Assembly: GCA_947494975.1 (NCBI GenBank)
Contig: CANLXA010000003.1
Span: 620,001-684,000, forward strand
Reading direction: 5' to 3'
Source of the DNA: an uncultured Roseicyclus sp.
GTDB taxonomy: Bacteria; Pseudomonadota; Alphaproteobacteria; Rhodobacterales; Rhodobacteraceae
Length of the DNA: 64,000 bases
In this document: positions 27,033 through 35,978 of the stretch, piece by piece
Layout: every line of letters begins with the position of its first letter
How positions within the stretch are numbered: the stretch's first letter is position 1
Made by a program: the position numbers and the translations under genes
The notes under the pieces: generated by a model
The model's input: only the letters and a program-made list of their open reading frames with translations
The model's database searches: none
Told to the model about the DNA's origin: nothing

Positions 27033-27548
27033 ATGACGACTTTTCTTCAATCGCTGAATCGAAATGCGGAACGCTGGCTGCTGCTGGTGTTCTACGTGAT
27101 GCTGGTGGGCACGATGTTCATCGAGGTCATTCGGCGCGAGGTGTTTTCCTATTCCTCGATCTGGGGCGAGGAGATCGTGCGTTACTCCTTCATCTATCTG
27201 GCCTGGATCGGCGCGGCCTCGGCGGTGAAGGAACGCGGTCACATCCGCATCGACGTGATCATGAATTACGTGCCGCACACCCTCAAGACGCTGCTGTACA
27301 TCCTGGGCGACATCGTGATGTTCGTGGTGGCCTGCGTGGCGCTTTACTGGTCGTGGGAGGCCGTTCACGTCTCCTGGACGTTCGGCTCCGTCACCCACGG
27401 CCTTCGGATCAGCCAGGTGTTCTTCCTCTTCGCCGTGCCGTTCGGATTTGCCCTCGTCATCCTGAGGCTTGTTCAATCCTTCCTTCGTGATCTGTCAGAC
27501 CTTCGAAACGGACGTCCCGTTTACGAAGGCGACAAGCTGTTTGACTGA
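27033..27548 (+). CDS. TRAP transporter small permease (DctQ)
   Basis: A 171-residue membrane protein with four hydrophobic segments, the length and topology of DctQ subunits. Family features include SIWGEEIVRYSFIYLAWIGAASAVKERGHIRID, the region facing the large subunit. GGGAGGGG precedes the ATG at 27033. It associates with the large permease encoded next to it. Confidence 0.93.
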   Translation: MTTFLQSLNRNAERWLLLVFYVMLVGTMFIEVIRREVFSYSSIWGEEIVRYSFIYLAWIGAASAVKERGHIRIDVIMNYVPHTLKTLLYILGDIVMFVVACVALYWSWEAVHVSWTFGSVTHGLRISQVFFLFAVPFGFALVILRLVQSFLRDLSDLRNGRPVYEGDKLFD

Positions 27549-27561
27549 GGGGGGCTGACCA

Positions 27562-28893
27562 ATGCTTTGGCAACAACTACAGCAGCAAACCGTCGTTTTG
27601 GGCGCAGACTTCTACGTCCCGATCATCGTCTTCGTGATCCTGGTGGCGCTTGCAGTGCCGGTTTGGGCCTCCATCGGGTCGGCCGCAATCCTGATGCTGA
27701 TGATGTCAGGCGCCCTGCCCCTGTCTTTGGTGGGCGAAAGCCTCTTTCACGGCATCGACCACTTCGCGCTTACCGCTGTGCCACTCTTCATCCTGACCGG
27801 TGACGTGTTGGTTCGGACCGGGCTCAGCAAGAAGTTCCTCGACGTGGCGGAAGCCATCACATGTTGGGCCAAGGGCGGCTTCGGCTCGGCCACCGTCTTG
27901 GTCTGCGGGATGTTCGCGGCCATCTCCGGCTCCGACGCGGCGGGCGCGGCTGCGGTCGGTCGGATGACCATCGACCGCCTCGTCGAATCCGGCTACCCGC
28001 GCCCCTATGCCTGCGCCCTTGTGGCTGCCGGGGCCTGTACCGGCATCCTGATCCCGCCATCCATCGCCTATATCATCATCGGCCTCGTGCTTGGCGTGAA
28101 CGTCTCGATCCTGTTTCTCGCCGCCGTGATCCCCGGCCTGCTGGTGCTGCTGGCGATCCTGATCACCAACACCATCGTCAACCGCCGCCACGCCTATGAG
28201 GGCGGAGGGCTGATGAGTGTCGGCGAATGGGCCAGCAACCTGTGGCGCACGATCCGGTCGGGCTGGTACGCGTTTCTTGTGCCTGGCATCATCTTCTACG
28301 GCATTTTTTCGGGCCGTTTGACGCCGACGGAGGCTGGCGCCGTGGCGGTTGTCACCTGCATCGCCATCGGCTTCATCATCGGCACGCTGAAGTTCAGCGA
28401 TTTTCCGGCGATGCTTGTCAGCTCGGCCAAGGTGAATGGGGTGATCCTGCCGATCATCGCGTTCTCGCTGCCTCTGGCGCAGGCCTTGGCCATCCTCGGG
28501 GTGCCGCAGGGCTTTGTCGCCGCAGCCACCGGCGTGAGCGATGATCCACGGATCTTGATCCTGATGATGATCCTGATCCTGATTGCCGCGGGCTGTGTGA
28601 TGGAGACGACACCGAACATCGTGATCCTTGCGCCGATCCTGTTCCCGCTGGCGCAGAATATCGGCATGAACGAGATCCAGTTCTGCGTGATGATGATCAC
28701 TGCACTCGGCGTCGGGTTCATCACGCCACCGCTGGGGCTGAACCTGTTCGTCGTGTCAGGGATAACGGGGGAATCGATATTGAAGATCGCCGCCCGCGCC
28801 GTCCCGTTCGTTCTGTTCATGCTGGTGGTGACCCTGCTGATCGCCTATATACCGGCGATTTCCACGGCGCTCCTGCCGGAGATCTACCAATAG
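27562..28893 (+). CDS. TRAP transporter large permease (DctM)
   Basis: A 443-residue polytopic membrane protein with about 12 hydrophobic segments, the sodium-coupled channel-like subunit of the TRAP system. DctM signatures: HFALTAVPLFILTGDVLVRTGLS, SGSDAAGAAAVGRMTI, ACTGILIPPSIAYIIIG, and MEQ-like FCVMMITALGVGFITPPLGLNLFV. The ATG at 27562 has GGGGGG upstream and lies 13 bases after the dctQ stop. The 28894-29058 gap that follows holds no gene that I can see. Confidence 0.95.
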   Translation: MLWQQLQQQTVVLGADFYVPIIVFVILVALAVPVWASIGSAAILMLMMSGALPLSLVGESLFHGIDHFALTAVPLFILTGDVLVRTGLSKKFLDVAEAITCWAKGGFGSATVLVCGMFAAISGSDAAGAAAVGRMTIDRLVESGYPRPYACALVAAGACTGILIPPSIAYIIIGLVLGVNVSILFLAAVIPGLLVLLAILITNTIVNRRHAYEGGGLMSVGEWASNLWRTIRSGWYAFLVPGIIFYGIFSGRLTPTEAGAVAVVTCIAIGFIIGTLKFSDFPAMLVSSAKVNGVILPIIAFSLPLAQALAILGVPQGFVAAATGVSDDPRILILMMILILIAAGCVMETTPNIVILAPILFPLAQNIGMNEIQFCVMMITALGVGFITPPLGLNLFVVSGITGESILKIAARAVPFVLFMLVVTLLIAYIPAISTALLPEIYQ

Positions 28894-29058
28894 GATGGCG
28901 GATGCTCTCGGAGCTCGGGTCACGAAGGGATGCCGGTGCCCCCATTTGCCCTCCCCGCGTCGCCCGGTGATCCAGGCAGACCCGAATGCCCTTGCATCTT
29001 CATGCCTTGATTGGCCTGACTGACTTCAAAGCGCGCGCACGAAAACCGGAGACTTGTC

Positions 29059-29472
29059 ATGTATAACCACATCATCATCCCAATGGCGCTTGATCACGGG
29101 TTTGGACGAACCGCCATCGCGCTGGCGCACAAGCTGTTGAATGACGGCGGCAAGATCACGGCGTTGCACGTGCACGAAGCCCCTCAAGGATCGGTCAGTG
29201 CCTATCTTGACGAGGACACCGTGCGGGGAGCGTTCGAGGCCTCTCAGGCGCGGTTGAAGGTGCGGGTCGCCGACCACCCGGACGTGACCCCTATCGTGAT
29301 CAAGGGCCATAGCGGCCGGACGATCATCGATTTCGCTGATGAACAGAAGGCGGATTGCATCATTATCGGGTCCCACAAACCGGGGTTGATCGACTATCTG
29401 CTTGGCTCCACCGCTGCTCGTGTTGTGCGGCATGCGCCCTGCGCGGTGCATGTGTTGCGGGATGCGGATTAG
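29059..29472 (+). CDS. Universal stress protein (TeaD-like)
   Basis: A 137-residue UspA-fold protein with an ATP-binding C-terminal loop, IIGSHKPGLIDYLLGSTAARVV. The HKPG in place of the usual HGRxG is typical of Usp proteins next to TRAP operons such as TeaD of the ectoine system, which modulates uptake by nucleotide binding. Here it follows DctM by 165 bases, in line with that role. It could equally be a general stress protein with its own promoter. CCGGAGA precedes the ATG at 29059. Confidence 0.9.
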   Translation: MYNHIIIPMALDHGFGRTAIALAHKLLNDGGKITALHVHEAPQGSVSAYLDEDTVRGAFEASQARLKVRVADHPDVTPIVIKGHSGRTIIDFADEQKADCIIIGSHKPGLIDYLLGSTAARVVRHAPCAVHVLRDAD

Positions 29473-29528
29473 GCCCGAGCCGCACCCAAGAATTGAATCA
29501 CAACCGGGGCAATGCGCTACTATCCGCC

Positions 29529-32500
29529 CTACAGATCGAGCTCGATCACGCCGCCCGGCTCCCGCGCCCGGGATTGGCAGGTGATGATCTGGGTGGCCCG
29601 TTGTGACTTGGACAGCACGAAATCGCGGTGTTCGACGTCGCCGGAGACCAGTCCGCATTTGCAGACGCCGCAGATTCCGTCAGAGCATTTCAGATCCACC
29701 GGGATGCCGTTCTCGATCAGCACATCGGCGGCGGATTTGTCTTCGGGCACGCTGAATTCGCGGCCCGACCTCGCCAATTTGATCGTGAACGGATGGTTCT
29801 CGTAGTCCGGCACATCGGGAACCGAGAAGTATTCCAGATGCCGGTTGTCCTCCGGGAACCCCGCCACCTCCGCGGCCTCCATCACGGCGGCCATGTAGGG
29901 CTCCGCCCCGCAGGTATAGACATGCGCGCCATCCTGATAGGTCAAGATGTCCGCCAGCTTTGCTCGGGTTCCCTCGGAGGAGACGTGCACCACTACCTTG
30001 TCGGCCCAGGGCATCGCCGTGAGATCATTCAGATACCCCATCGTCGCCCGCATCCGCCCGGAATAATGCATCGCAAACGGCTTGCCCAAGGCATGCAGCC
30101 GATGCGCCATGGCGATCATAGGAGTGATCCCGATCCCGCCCCCCATCAGGTAGGTCATTGGCGCATCTTCATGGAGCGGAAAGTGATTGATCGGCTTGGA
30201 GATAAAGACCTTCCGGCCTTCGTTGAAAATCCGATGCAACAGCGCCGATCCACCTCGTCCATGGGCCTCGCGCAGCACGCCGATCTGGTATTTGGAGCGG
30301 TCTGCCGGATCGCCTGACATCGAGTATTGGCGCAGGAATTCCGGTGCCACGACGATATCGAGATGCGCGCCCGCCTCCCATGGCGGCAGGTCGGATCCGT
30401 CAAGGCTCTGAAACTCATAGATGGTTATGTCGTCCGCCGTCTGTTCCGCCTTGGTGATCTGCACGCGCAGAACCGGGCTCTCGTCGTAATCACGCGTCTT
30501 GTGAACCGGATCTTCCCCCCGCGCGGCGCGGACCTTGTATTCTTGGGCGGTGATCATCGCCTGGTAGGCCTCGATCCCGGCCTCGCGATCCATGATGTAG
30601 GGATAGGGATAGGGATGCGGGACCAGCGGCGCAGGATAGACCGCCAGCGTCTGATCCTCGTATTTCAGGTCCAGATCCTTTTGCAGCTCGCGCGCGTTCA
30701 CCGGCTTGTCCGTGGGGCGATACCCGCCATCCGCGTCCAGTTCCAGATCCCACCACCACTTCTTGACCGGGTTCAGATCGCCCCGATTCAGCATATCATC
30801 CAGCTTGGCCAAAGCGGGGGCAGAGGATGGCAAGTTCATCGCCGTCCAGCGGAACACCGCATCCCCCAACACCCCTTCAAGGTTCCATGGGCAGGTCTTC
30901 ATGCAGCGCCCGCACATCGCTCCGCCCTGCGTCGTGATCCGGTAGGTGGCGCATTTCTGGCTGTCGGATTTCCAGATCTCGTAACCGTTGAACATCAGCT
31001 TCGGACCGGCGGTGATTGCACCGGAGGGGCATTCGCGGGCGCATTTCTTGCACGCCTCGCAGAAGCTTTGCAGGCCGAAATCGATCGGCTTGTCATGCTC
31101 CATCGGCAGATCGGTGGTGACCGCCCCGGATTTCAGGCGTGGGCCGAGATAGGGGTTCAGGATCACCTCGCCAATGCGGCTGACCTCGCCCAGACCGGAC
31201 AGGAGCAGAAGCGGCGGCTGCAGCACCTCGCCATCCATCACGGAATGGGCCTTGGCCTTGTAACCAAGGTTGCGCAATTGCCGGGCCACGACCCCACCCA
31301 GCAGCGAAAACCGCAGGTAGGCGCGCATGGATTGGGCGACGCTGATCCAGTCGTCGCCCGACGCACCCTCCATGGTGTCAAAGCCCTGATCGATGATCAT
31401 GCTGATCGCGTGGTCATGGGGCGGATCGATGGGCTCGCCGGCGGCATCATGGGAGTACCATGTCCAGTCCGGGCACCGGCTGAGCCCCACCGCATCGACA
31501 CCCAGGAAGTAGCTGGTCGCCTTTACCAACTCCGCCGCCTCCTTCGGTGACAGCGGGACCTTTTCCGCCGCGGGCTCGCCATCTTGCAAAAGAACGAACG
31601 CGCCCAAAGCCCGCCGCTGCGCCGAAGATGGCGCGGCCTTGCGGACGTAATATCCGCCCTTGGCCCCATCCTGCAGCGGTTTGCCCATATCGCCGAATTG
31701 CGCCCGCGCGAACATGTCGGTTCGTTTCGGCACACGGGGTACACGCGCCTCGTCGATATAGGTGGTGGGATCATCGACGCGTTTGAGCTTCTCGAACGGA
31801 TGGGCGCCATCCATGAAACGTCGATTGGCAAAGGGCGGCGCGGCGCTTTGCGGGACGGATCCCGGGGCCAGCGGCAGATCCGGCGCGACGGCAAAGGTGG
31901 TTGTGATGGCCGCAATGCCGAAATTGGGCCCGATAAACGGCGCCGACGGCGCACCTCCATCCTCCGCGATTGCAAGGCCGGAGGCGACGGCCAGCCGGTT
32001 CAGGTCCACATCCGACGAACTGGCGGTATGGGCACGGGCATCGTGGCCCAGAATACGCAGGTAATTGGCGATCACCACCGCCGTTTCCGCCGCCAGAAGG
32101 CAGGAGCGGTGGGGGAGCGCATCCATGATCCAATCGGTCCCCGGCTCGTCCGCCTTGGGCGCGCGCGGATGCTCATAGAGGAAGACAATCGCATGGGTGT
32201 GCCCGTCGATCGTGCTTGGCGGGGCCTCCATCGATTCCTTGAGGTCCGCCATGATCATGTCGATGCCCGAGGCCAGCGTCTTGGTCTGGCGCGTGCGCAG
32301 ATCTTCGGCCAGCCGCGCGATATCCGGGTTCAGGTAGGGCTGATCCAGCAGCGCTGCATCGAGCAAAAGGCAGGTGCCCACCATCGACGCATCGGAAAAG
32401 TATCCAAATGATTTCAGGTGATTGGAACGCTCTGTTAATCCTGTTGGCGCCTCGGCTTGCACCTTGTTCACCAACCCGTCGCGGATGGCATCCAGCATCG

Positions 32501-32678
32501 CTTGATGATCTCGCATCGCATTCACGATCGACCGGGGACGATTGTCTTGGGCGAAGGACAATTGCTGAAACGGCGACACCGCATCCAGGTTCGCATCCGC
32601 GTACCGTTTCAGCGTTTCAAGACGGTAGGAGCCCAGATGTACGGGACGGCTTTTCTCGGAAAAAACGCGCAGCCCCAT
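29529..32678 (-). CDS. Self-sufficient reductive dehalogenase-like fusion protein
   Basis: A 1049-residue cytoplasmic fusion. The N-terminal part (about 1-690) is a reductive dehalogenase/epoxyqueuosine reductase-like cobalamin protein with two [4Fe-4S] motifs: Cys540, 543, 546, 550 and Cys576, 589, 592, 596. The C-terminal part (about 730-1049) is a phthalate-dioxygenase-reductase-like module: FMN site RQYSMSGDP near 783, NAD site MGGGIGITPM near 845, and plant-type [2Fe-2S] ligands Cys998, 1003, 1006, 1034. This is the layout of catabolic aerobic enzymes such as BhbA of Comamonas and relatives of NpRdhA from Nitratireductor, which dehalogenate brominated phenolics using NAD(P)H. There is no Tat signal or RdhB anchor, unlike respiratory enzymes. 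Substrate unknown; it follows the DMT gene by 116 bases. GGGAGAGG precedes the start. Confidence 0.85.
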   Translation of the reverse strand: MGLRVFSEKSRPVHLGSYRLETLKRYADANLDAVSPFQQLSFAQDNRPRSIVNAMRDHQAMLDAIRDGLVNKVQAEAPTGLTERSNHLKSFGYFSDASMVGTCLLLDAALLDQPYLNPDIARLAEDLRTRQTKTLASGIDMIMADLKESMEAPPSTIDGHTHAIVFLYEHPRAPKADEPGTDWIMDALPHRSCLLAAETAVVIANYLRILGHDARAHTASSSDVDLNRLAVASGLAIAEDGGAPSAPFIGPNFGIAAITTTFAVAPDLPLAPGSVPQSAAPPFANRRFMDGAHPFEKLKRVDDPTTYIDEARVPRVPKRTDMFARAQFGDMGKPLQDGAKGGYYVRKAAPSSAQRRALGAFVLLQDGEPAAEKVPLSPKEAAELVKATSYFLGVDAVGLSRCPDWTWYSHDAAGEPIDPPHDHAISMIIDQGFDTMEGASGDDWISVAQSMRAYLRFSLLGGVVARQLRNLGYKAKAHSVMDGEVLQPPLLLLSGLGEVSRIGEVILNPYLGPRLKSGAVTTDLPMEHDKPIDFGLQSFCEACKKCARECPSGAITAGPKLMFNGYEIWKSDSQKCATYRITTQGGAMCGRCMKTCPWNLEGVLGDAVFRWTAMNLPSSAPALAKLDDMLNRGDLNPVKKWWWDLELDADGGYRPTDKPVNARELQKDLDLKYEDQTLAVYPAPLVPHPYPYPYIMDREAGIEAYQAMITAQEYKVRAARGEDPVHKTRDYDESPVLRVQITKAEQTADDITIYEFQSLDGSDLPPWEAGAHLDIVVAPEFLRQYSMSGDPADRSKYQIGVLREAHGRGGSALLHRIFNEGRKVFISKPINHFPLHEDAPMTYLMGGGIGITPMIAMAHRLHALGKPFAMHYSGRMRATMGYLNDLTAMPWADKVVVHVSSEGTRAKLADILTYQDGAHVYTCGAEPYMAAVMEAAEVAGFPEDNRHLEYFSVPDVPDYENHPFTIKLARSGREFSVPEDKSAADVLIENGIPVDLKCSDGICGVCKCGLVSGDVEHRDFVLSKSQRATQIITCQSRAREPGGVIELDL

Positions 32679-32794
32679 GTCCTCTCCCTATTCTCAACGG
32701 CCAGCCGCCCTGTCCACGCGGCATGATCAAGCTTCACTTGACGGAGAAACGACACGGGGATCAACCCCGCCTGTAACTTCCTCCCTTCACCCCG

Positions 32795-33652
32795 TCAGAC
32801 ATCCCGCGAGATATAGATGTTCGCTAGAACGATCAGCGCGGCACCCAGAACCAAAGGCCAGCCAGGCACTTCCGAAAAGAAGACGAAGCCCGATGCCGTC
32901 GACAAGATGATCGACAGGTAGGACACCGCCCCGAGCACGCCTGCATCGCCCAACCAATGGGCCCGCAGGAAGCAGACTTGCGCCATCTGGGCGCAGAGCC
33001 CGACCAGAAGCAGGATCGGCCAGTGCTCGGCCGCGACCGGCACCCATGCCGCCCAGGCCAGGGGTGCCACCAGCACCGCGATGCCGAGCGCGTAGAGCAG
33101 CATCATCACAACCTCAGGCGTGCCTTTGAGCCGCCGCGTCAGGATGATCGCCAACGTGCCCGTCGTCACGGCAAGGCAAAGCGCGGCAAGGCCCCACCCG
33201 ATTTCGAGCTGAGCCGGGGCCACCGCGATCACCGCGCCGACCAGAGCAACAAGCGCCCCACGCCAGCGATGCGGACTGACCCGTTCACTCAGCAACAGCG
33301 CTGCCAGGACCATCAGAAGGACGGGCCGAGTGAAATTGATGGCTGAAAACATCGCAAACGGCACGCGCGCGATGGCAAAGAACGACGCGATCAGAGTGAC
33401 CGCCGATAGACAAACCCGCAGCACATGCAGGCCCATATGCGCCACGCCGGAAAACCGTGTTCGTTCGCGCCACACCCACGGCAAGATCACGACAAGTCCC
33501 ACACAGACCCGAAGAAACACGATCTGAGCCGCCGGATACTCGGCGCCCATGGCCTTCACGATGCTCAGTGCCCAGACGTTGAGCGACATGTCGGCAATCA
33601 GCCAGCCCGCGCCCCGCAGGTTCTCTGACCGGGTCGCAAGAGGTGCGCTCAT
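32795..33652 (-). CDS. DMT/EamA family transporter
   Basis: A 285-residue membrane protein with about ten hydrophobic segments in two EamA repeats, the drug/metabolite transporter architecture. Such proteins usually export amino acids, nucleotides or drug-like compounds. The ATG overlaps the PIG-L stop (ATGA at 33649-33652), so it is translated with that gene as part of the ROK/PIG-L unit. Direction and substrate are not visible. Confidence 0.9.
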   Translation of the reverse strand: MSAPLATRSENLRGAGWLIADMSLNVWALSIVKAMGAEYPAAQIVFLRVCVGLVVILPWVWRERTRFSGVAHMGLHVLRVCLSAVTLIASFFAIARVPFAMFSAINFTRPVLLMVLAALLLSERVSPHRWRGALVALVGAVIAVAPAQLEIGWGLAALCLAVTTGTLAIILTRRLKGTPEVVMMLLYALGIAVLVAPLAWAAWVPVAAEHWPILLLVGLCAQMAQVCFLRAHWLGDAGVLGAVSYLSIILSTASGFVFFSEVPGWPLVLGAALIVLANIYISRDV

Positions 33653-35967
33653 CCCCGGCTGCGGGGCATCAGCAGGTTGGCCATCAACCGATACGCCCCC
33701 GGCACCAATTGGCCCATCTGATAATGCAGGTTCAGCGCCACATGGACATGGCGGCCCGCACCGATCTCACCCACCAGAAGCGCGCCATCAAGCGGTTGTT
33801 CTTCCGGGTCGGCCATCCGAACGAGCGCCTGATAGCTATCGTCCCATGACTTCGCGAAATAGAGGCCGCGCTCCTTATGCCAGCCGTTCCAATCCTCCGG
33901 CGTGATTGCGTTAGGCTCCTGCAGCATTGGATGATTATCCTCCAGCAGCGTCACATCCGCCGTCGCATCCGTCACCCGCCAGCGCAGAGAGGGCTGGCCG
34001 ATCTCAATTCTCGCAGGTGGCGTCGTGTCCGGGTCCCAATCGTCCCACGGACGGTGATAGAGCGTCACAAGTGTGCCGCCGGCCTCAACCCACGCGTTCA
34101 GCGCGTCGGCCACGGTTTTGAGCGCCGGGCGGAAGCGATAGGCGAATACGCCGACCAGCACGGTATCGAAGCCATCGAACGGGTCGGCGCCGGAAAGGGC
34201 CTCATCCTCCAGATCCGTGACGTCGAGACCGGCCGCTCGCAGCCATTCCGCTGCCCGGTCATTGCCCGCGCCGATATAGGCGATCCGCGCCTCGGGCAGC
34301 GCCACATGGGCCAGGCGCACCGTCACCACGGCGGGGCTGTGGTTCATGCGCAGGGGTATGTGTGGCTGCTCGATGATACGCACGGAATGGGCCGGCGCTC
34401 CCTCGATGGTCAGCGGCAGCGTGTGGAGGCCTTCCATCGCATCTTCCGGCACTTGAAGCGTGACGGTCCGGCCCGACCAGTCTTGCGTCCATCCGGCCGG
34501 CAGCGCAAAGCGCGCCTGCCCCGGCGATCCCGCGCCAAGGGACAGGGTGATCGTCCGGTCGGGCAGCGCAAGGTTCAGGAACTTCGCGTTTTCCGAAAGC
34601 TGCGCGCGCGGGCTCGGCAAGATCAAGAGCGGCCGCTCCAACGGCACGTGGGATTGGGTCGCGACATCATCCGCGGCCACAGTCACGCGCAAGGCAGGGG
34701 CGCGGGGCATCAATGGGTCGTAGTGATCGGGATAGGGGTCCGTCGGTGCAGCGTCGCGCTCGGCCGTCAAGCGACCGTCGGTGTCGCGCAATCCGGGTCC
34801 GGGAATAAGTGTGACGTCAACCTGGGCGGTCTCAGGCGCTTTCACCTCCGTCGACACCTCCACCGTCTCACCGGCGGAGATAATCTGCTTGGCAGGCCGC
34901 GCACGCGCATCGACACCCCCCACAAGACGGATCAGGCGCGCCAATTGCGCCAGCTTGCGATCAATTCGATGCGCGTGTTCAGGCGCCCTGTCCGCCGCGC
35001 GCAGGGCGATCACCGCCCGCGTCGCTGCAACTCGCATCCCGTCCATATCCGGGAAGACTGCAAAGATTGCGTCGATCTCGGCCTGGGCTTCGTGCAACCC
35101 CAAATCACCCAGCGTGCGCGGCAAGTTATCATCGACCGCACCGCGATCCTCCCCCACAGCGGACCAGGCCAGATGCAGCGGCCAGTCGCGCTCCTGCCCC
35201 GCCGCCACCCAATGACCCATGCCTTGCGTGCGATGGAATTGGCGGGACCATTGGCCAATCCGCTCAAACGACATCCCCAGCATCGGATCGCCGCCTTTGG
35301 CGGACACAACCAGCGTGGCGGGCGGCGGCGCCACTTCATCATCATAAGCGCCCCCCGCCCCGGAGAATGCGGGCAGGTAGAGTTTCGACACCTGCCAGGC
35401 CGGCGAATCCGAGCCCGCATAGTCTGGGTCTGCCGCCAGCGCGATCACATCATGGGCGGCCTCCGTCATGGCCCGGTGGTGCCCGTGCTGGCCCGGAACG
35501 TCGAGGAAGGTGGGGCAGATGATGTCGGGCCGGTCCTGCCGGATGATCTCCACAAACCGGGCCATAAGGCGCTCGCGGCCCCAGATCCGCATGGTTTCAG
35601 CCCCCGATTTCGAGAAGCGGAAATCGGTGATGGTGTCATCCGCTGTCTGACCATGCCAGTAGAGCCGCATATCAAGCACGTCTGCCGCGGCCTCCATTTC
35701 GGCCGTGCGCAATGTGCCCAGGTCTGCCCCACTTTCGGTGCCGATATCGTTCTGCCCACCCTCGCCCCGCGTGGAGCACGCATAGGACAGGTTGATCCCA
35801 TCGCGCAGCCACAGGGCGGCCAACATCGCGGAGGTCTCATCATCCGGGTGCGCGCCCGTATTCATAAAGGTTACAACCGACCTGAGGCCGGCCATGGCCC
35901 GCCAGACACGTGCGATCAGGGGATCGTGCGCCTCGGCAAGAATACGGGCTTGGGTCTCATTGGGCAT
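33649..35967 (-). CDS. Large PIG-L/LmbE family deacetylase with extra C-terminal domains
   Basis: A 772-residue protein. The N-terminal 250 residues are a PIG-L/LmbE zinc deacetylase: AHPDDE at residues 39-44 and the later GQHGHHRAM supply the metal ligands. Family enzymes remove N-acetyl groups from GlcNAc-containing glycoconjugates such as GlcNAc-inositol or GlcNAc-malate. Typical members are about 250 residues; here about 500 more follow, with an Ig/NPCBM-like beta region (VDVTLIPGPGLRD) and a C-terminal glutamine-amidotransferase-like region (IAYIGAGNDRAAEWLRAAG). It lies 11 bases after the ROK gene and is coupled to the DMT gene. It opposes a sugar-type ABC operon, so it probably deacetylates the imported compound. 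No signal peptide. Confidence 0.85.
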   Translation of the reverse strand: MPNETQARILAEAHDPLIARVWRAMAGLRSVVTFMNTGAHPDDETSAMLAALWLRDGINLSYACSTRGEGGQNDIGTESGADLGTLRTAEMEAAADVLDMRLYWHGQTADDTITDFRFSKSGAETMRIWGRERLMARFVEIIRQDRPDIICPTFLDVPGQHGHHRAMTEAAHDVIALAADPDYAGSDSPAWQVSKLYLPAFSGAGGAYDDEVAPPPATLVVSAKGGDPMLGMSFERIGQWSRQFHRTQGMGHWVAAGQERDWPLHLAWSAVGEDRGAVDDNLPRTLGDLGLHEAQAEIDAIFAVFPDMDGMRVAATRAVIALRAADRAPEHAHRIDRKLAQLARLIRLVGGVDARARPAKQIISAGETVEVSTEVKAPETAQVDVTLIPGPGLRDTDGRLTAERDAAPTDPYPDHYDPLMPRAPALRVTVAADDVATQSHVPLERPLLILPSPRAQLSENAKFLNLALPDRTITLSLGAGSPGQARFALPAGWTQDWSGRTVTLQVPEDAMEGLHTLPLTIEGAPAHSVRIIEQPHIPLRMNHSPAVVTVRLAHVALPEARIAYIGAGNDRAAEWLRAAGLDVTDLEDEALSGADPFDGFDTVLVGVFAYRFRPALKTVADALNAWVEAGGTLVTLYHRPWDDWDPDTTPPARIEIGQPSLRWRVTDATADVTLLEDNHPMLQEPNAITPEDWNGWHKERGLYFAKSWDDSYQALVRMADPEEQPLDGALLVGEIGAGRHVHVALNLHYQMGQLVPGAYRLMANLLMPRSRG

Positions 35968-35978
35968 GACAAACGGTC

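Noticed and set aside
32741-32770. Small CGGGG-CCCCG hairpin between the DMT and dehalogenase genes as a terminator
   Set aside because: Five-base stem only, no T-run; too weak to decide whether the two genes share a transcript.
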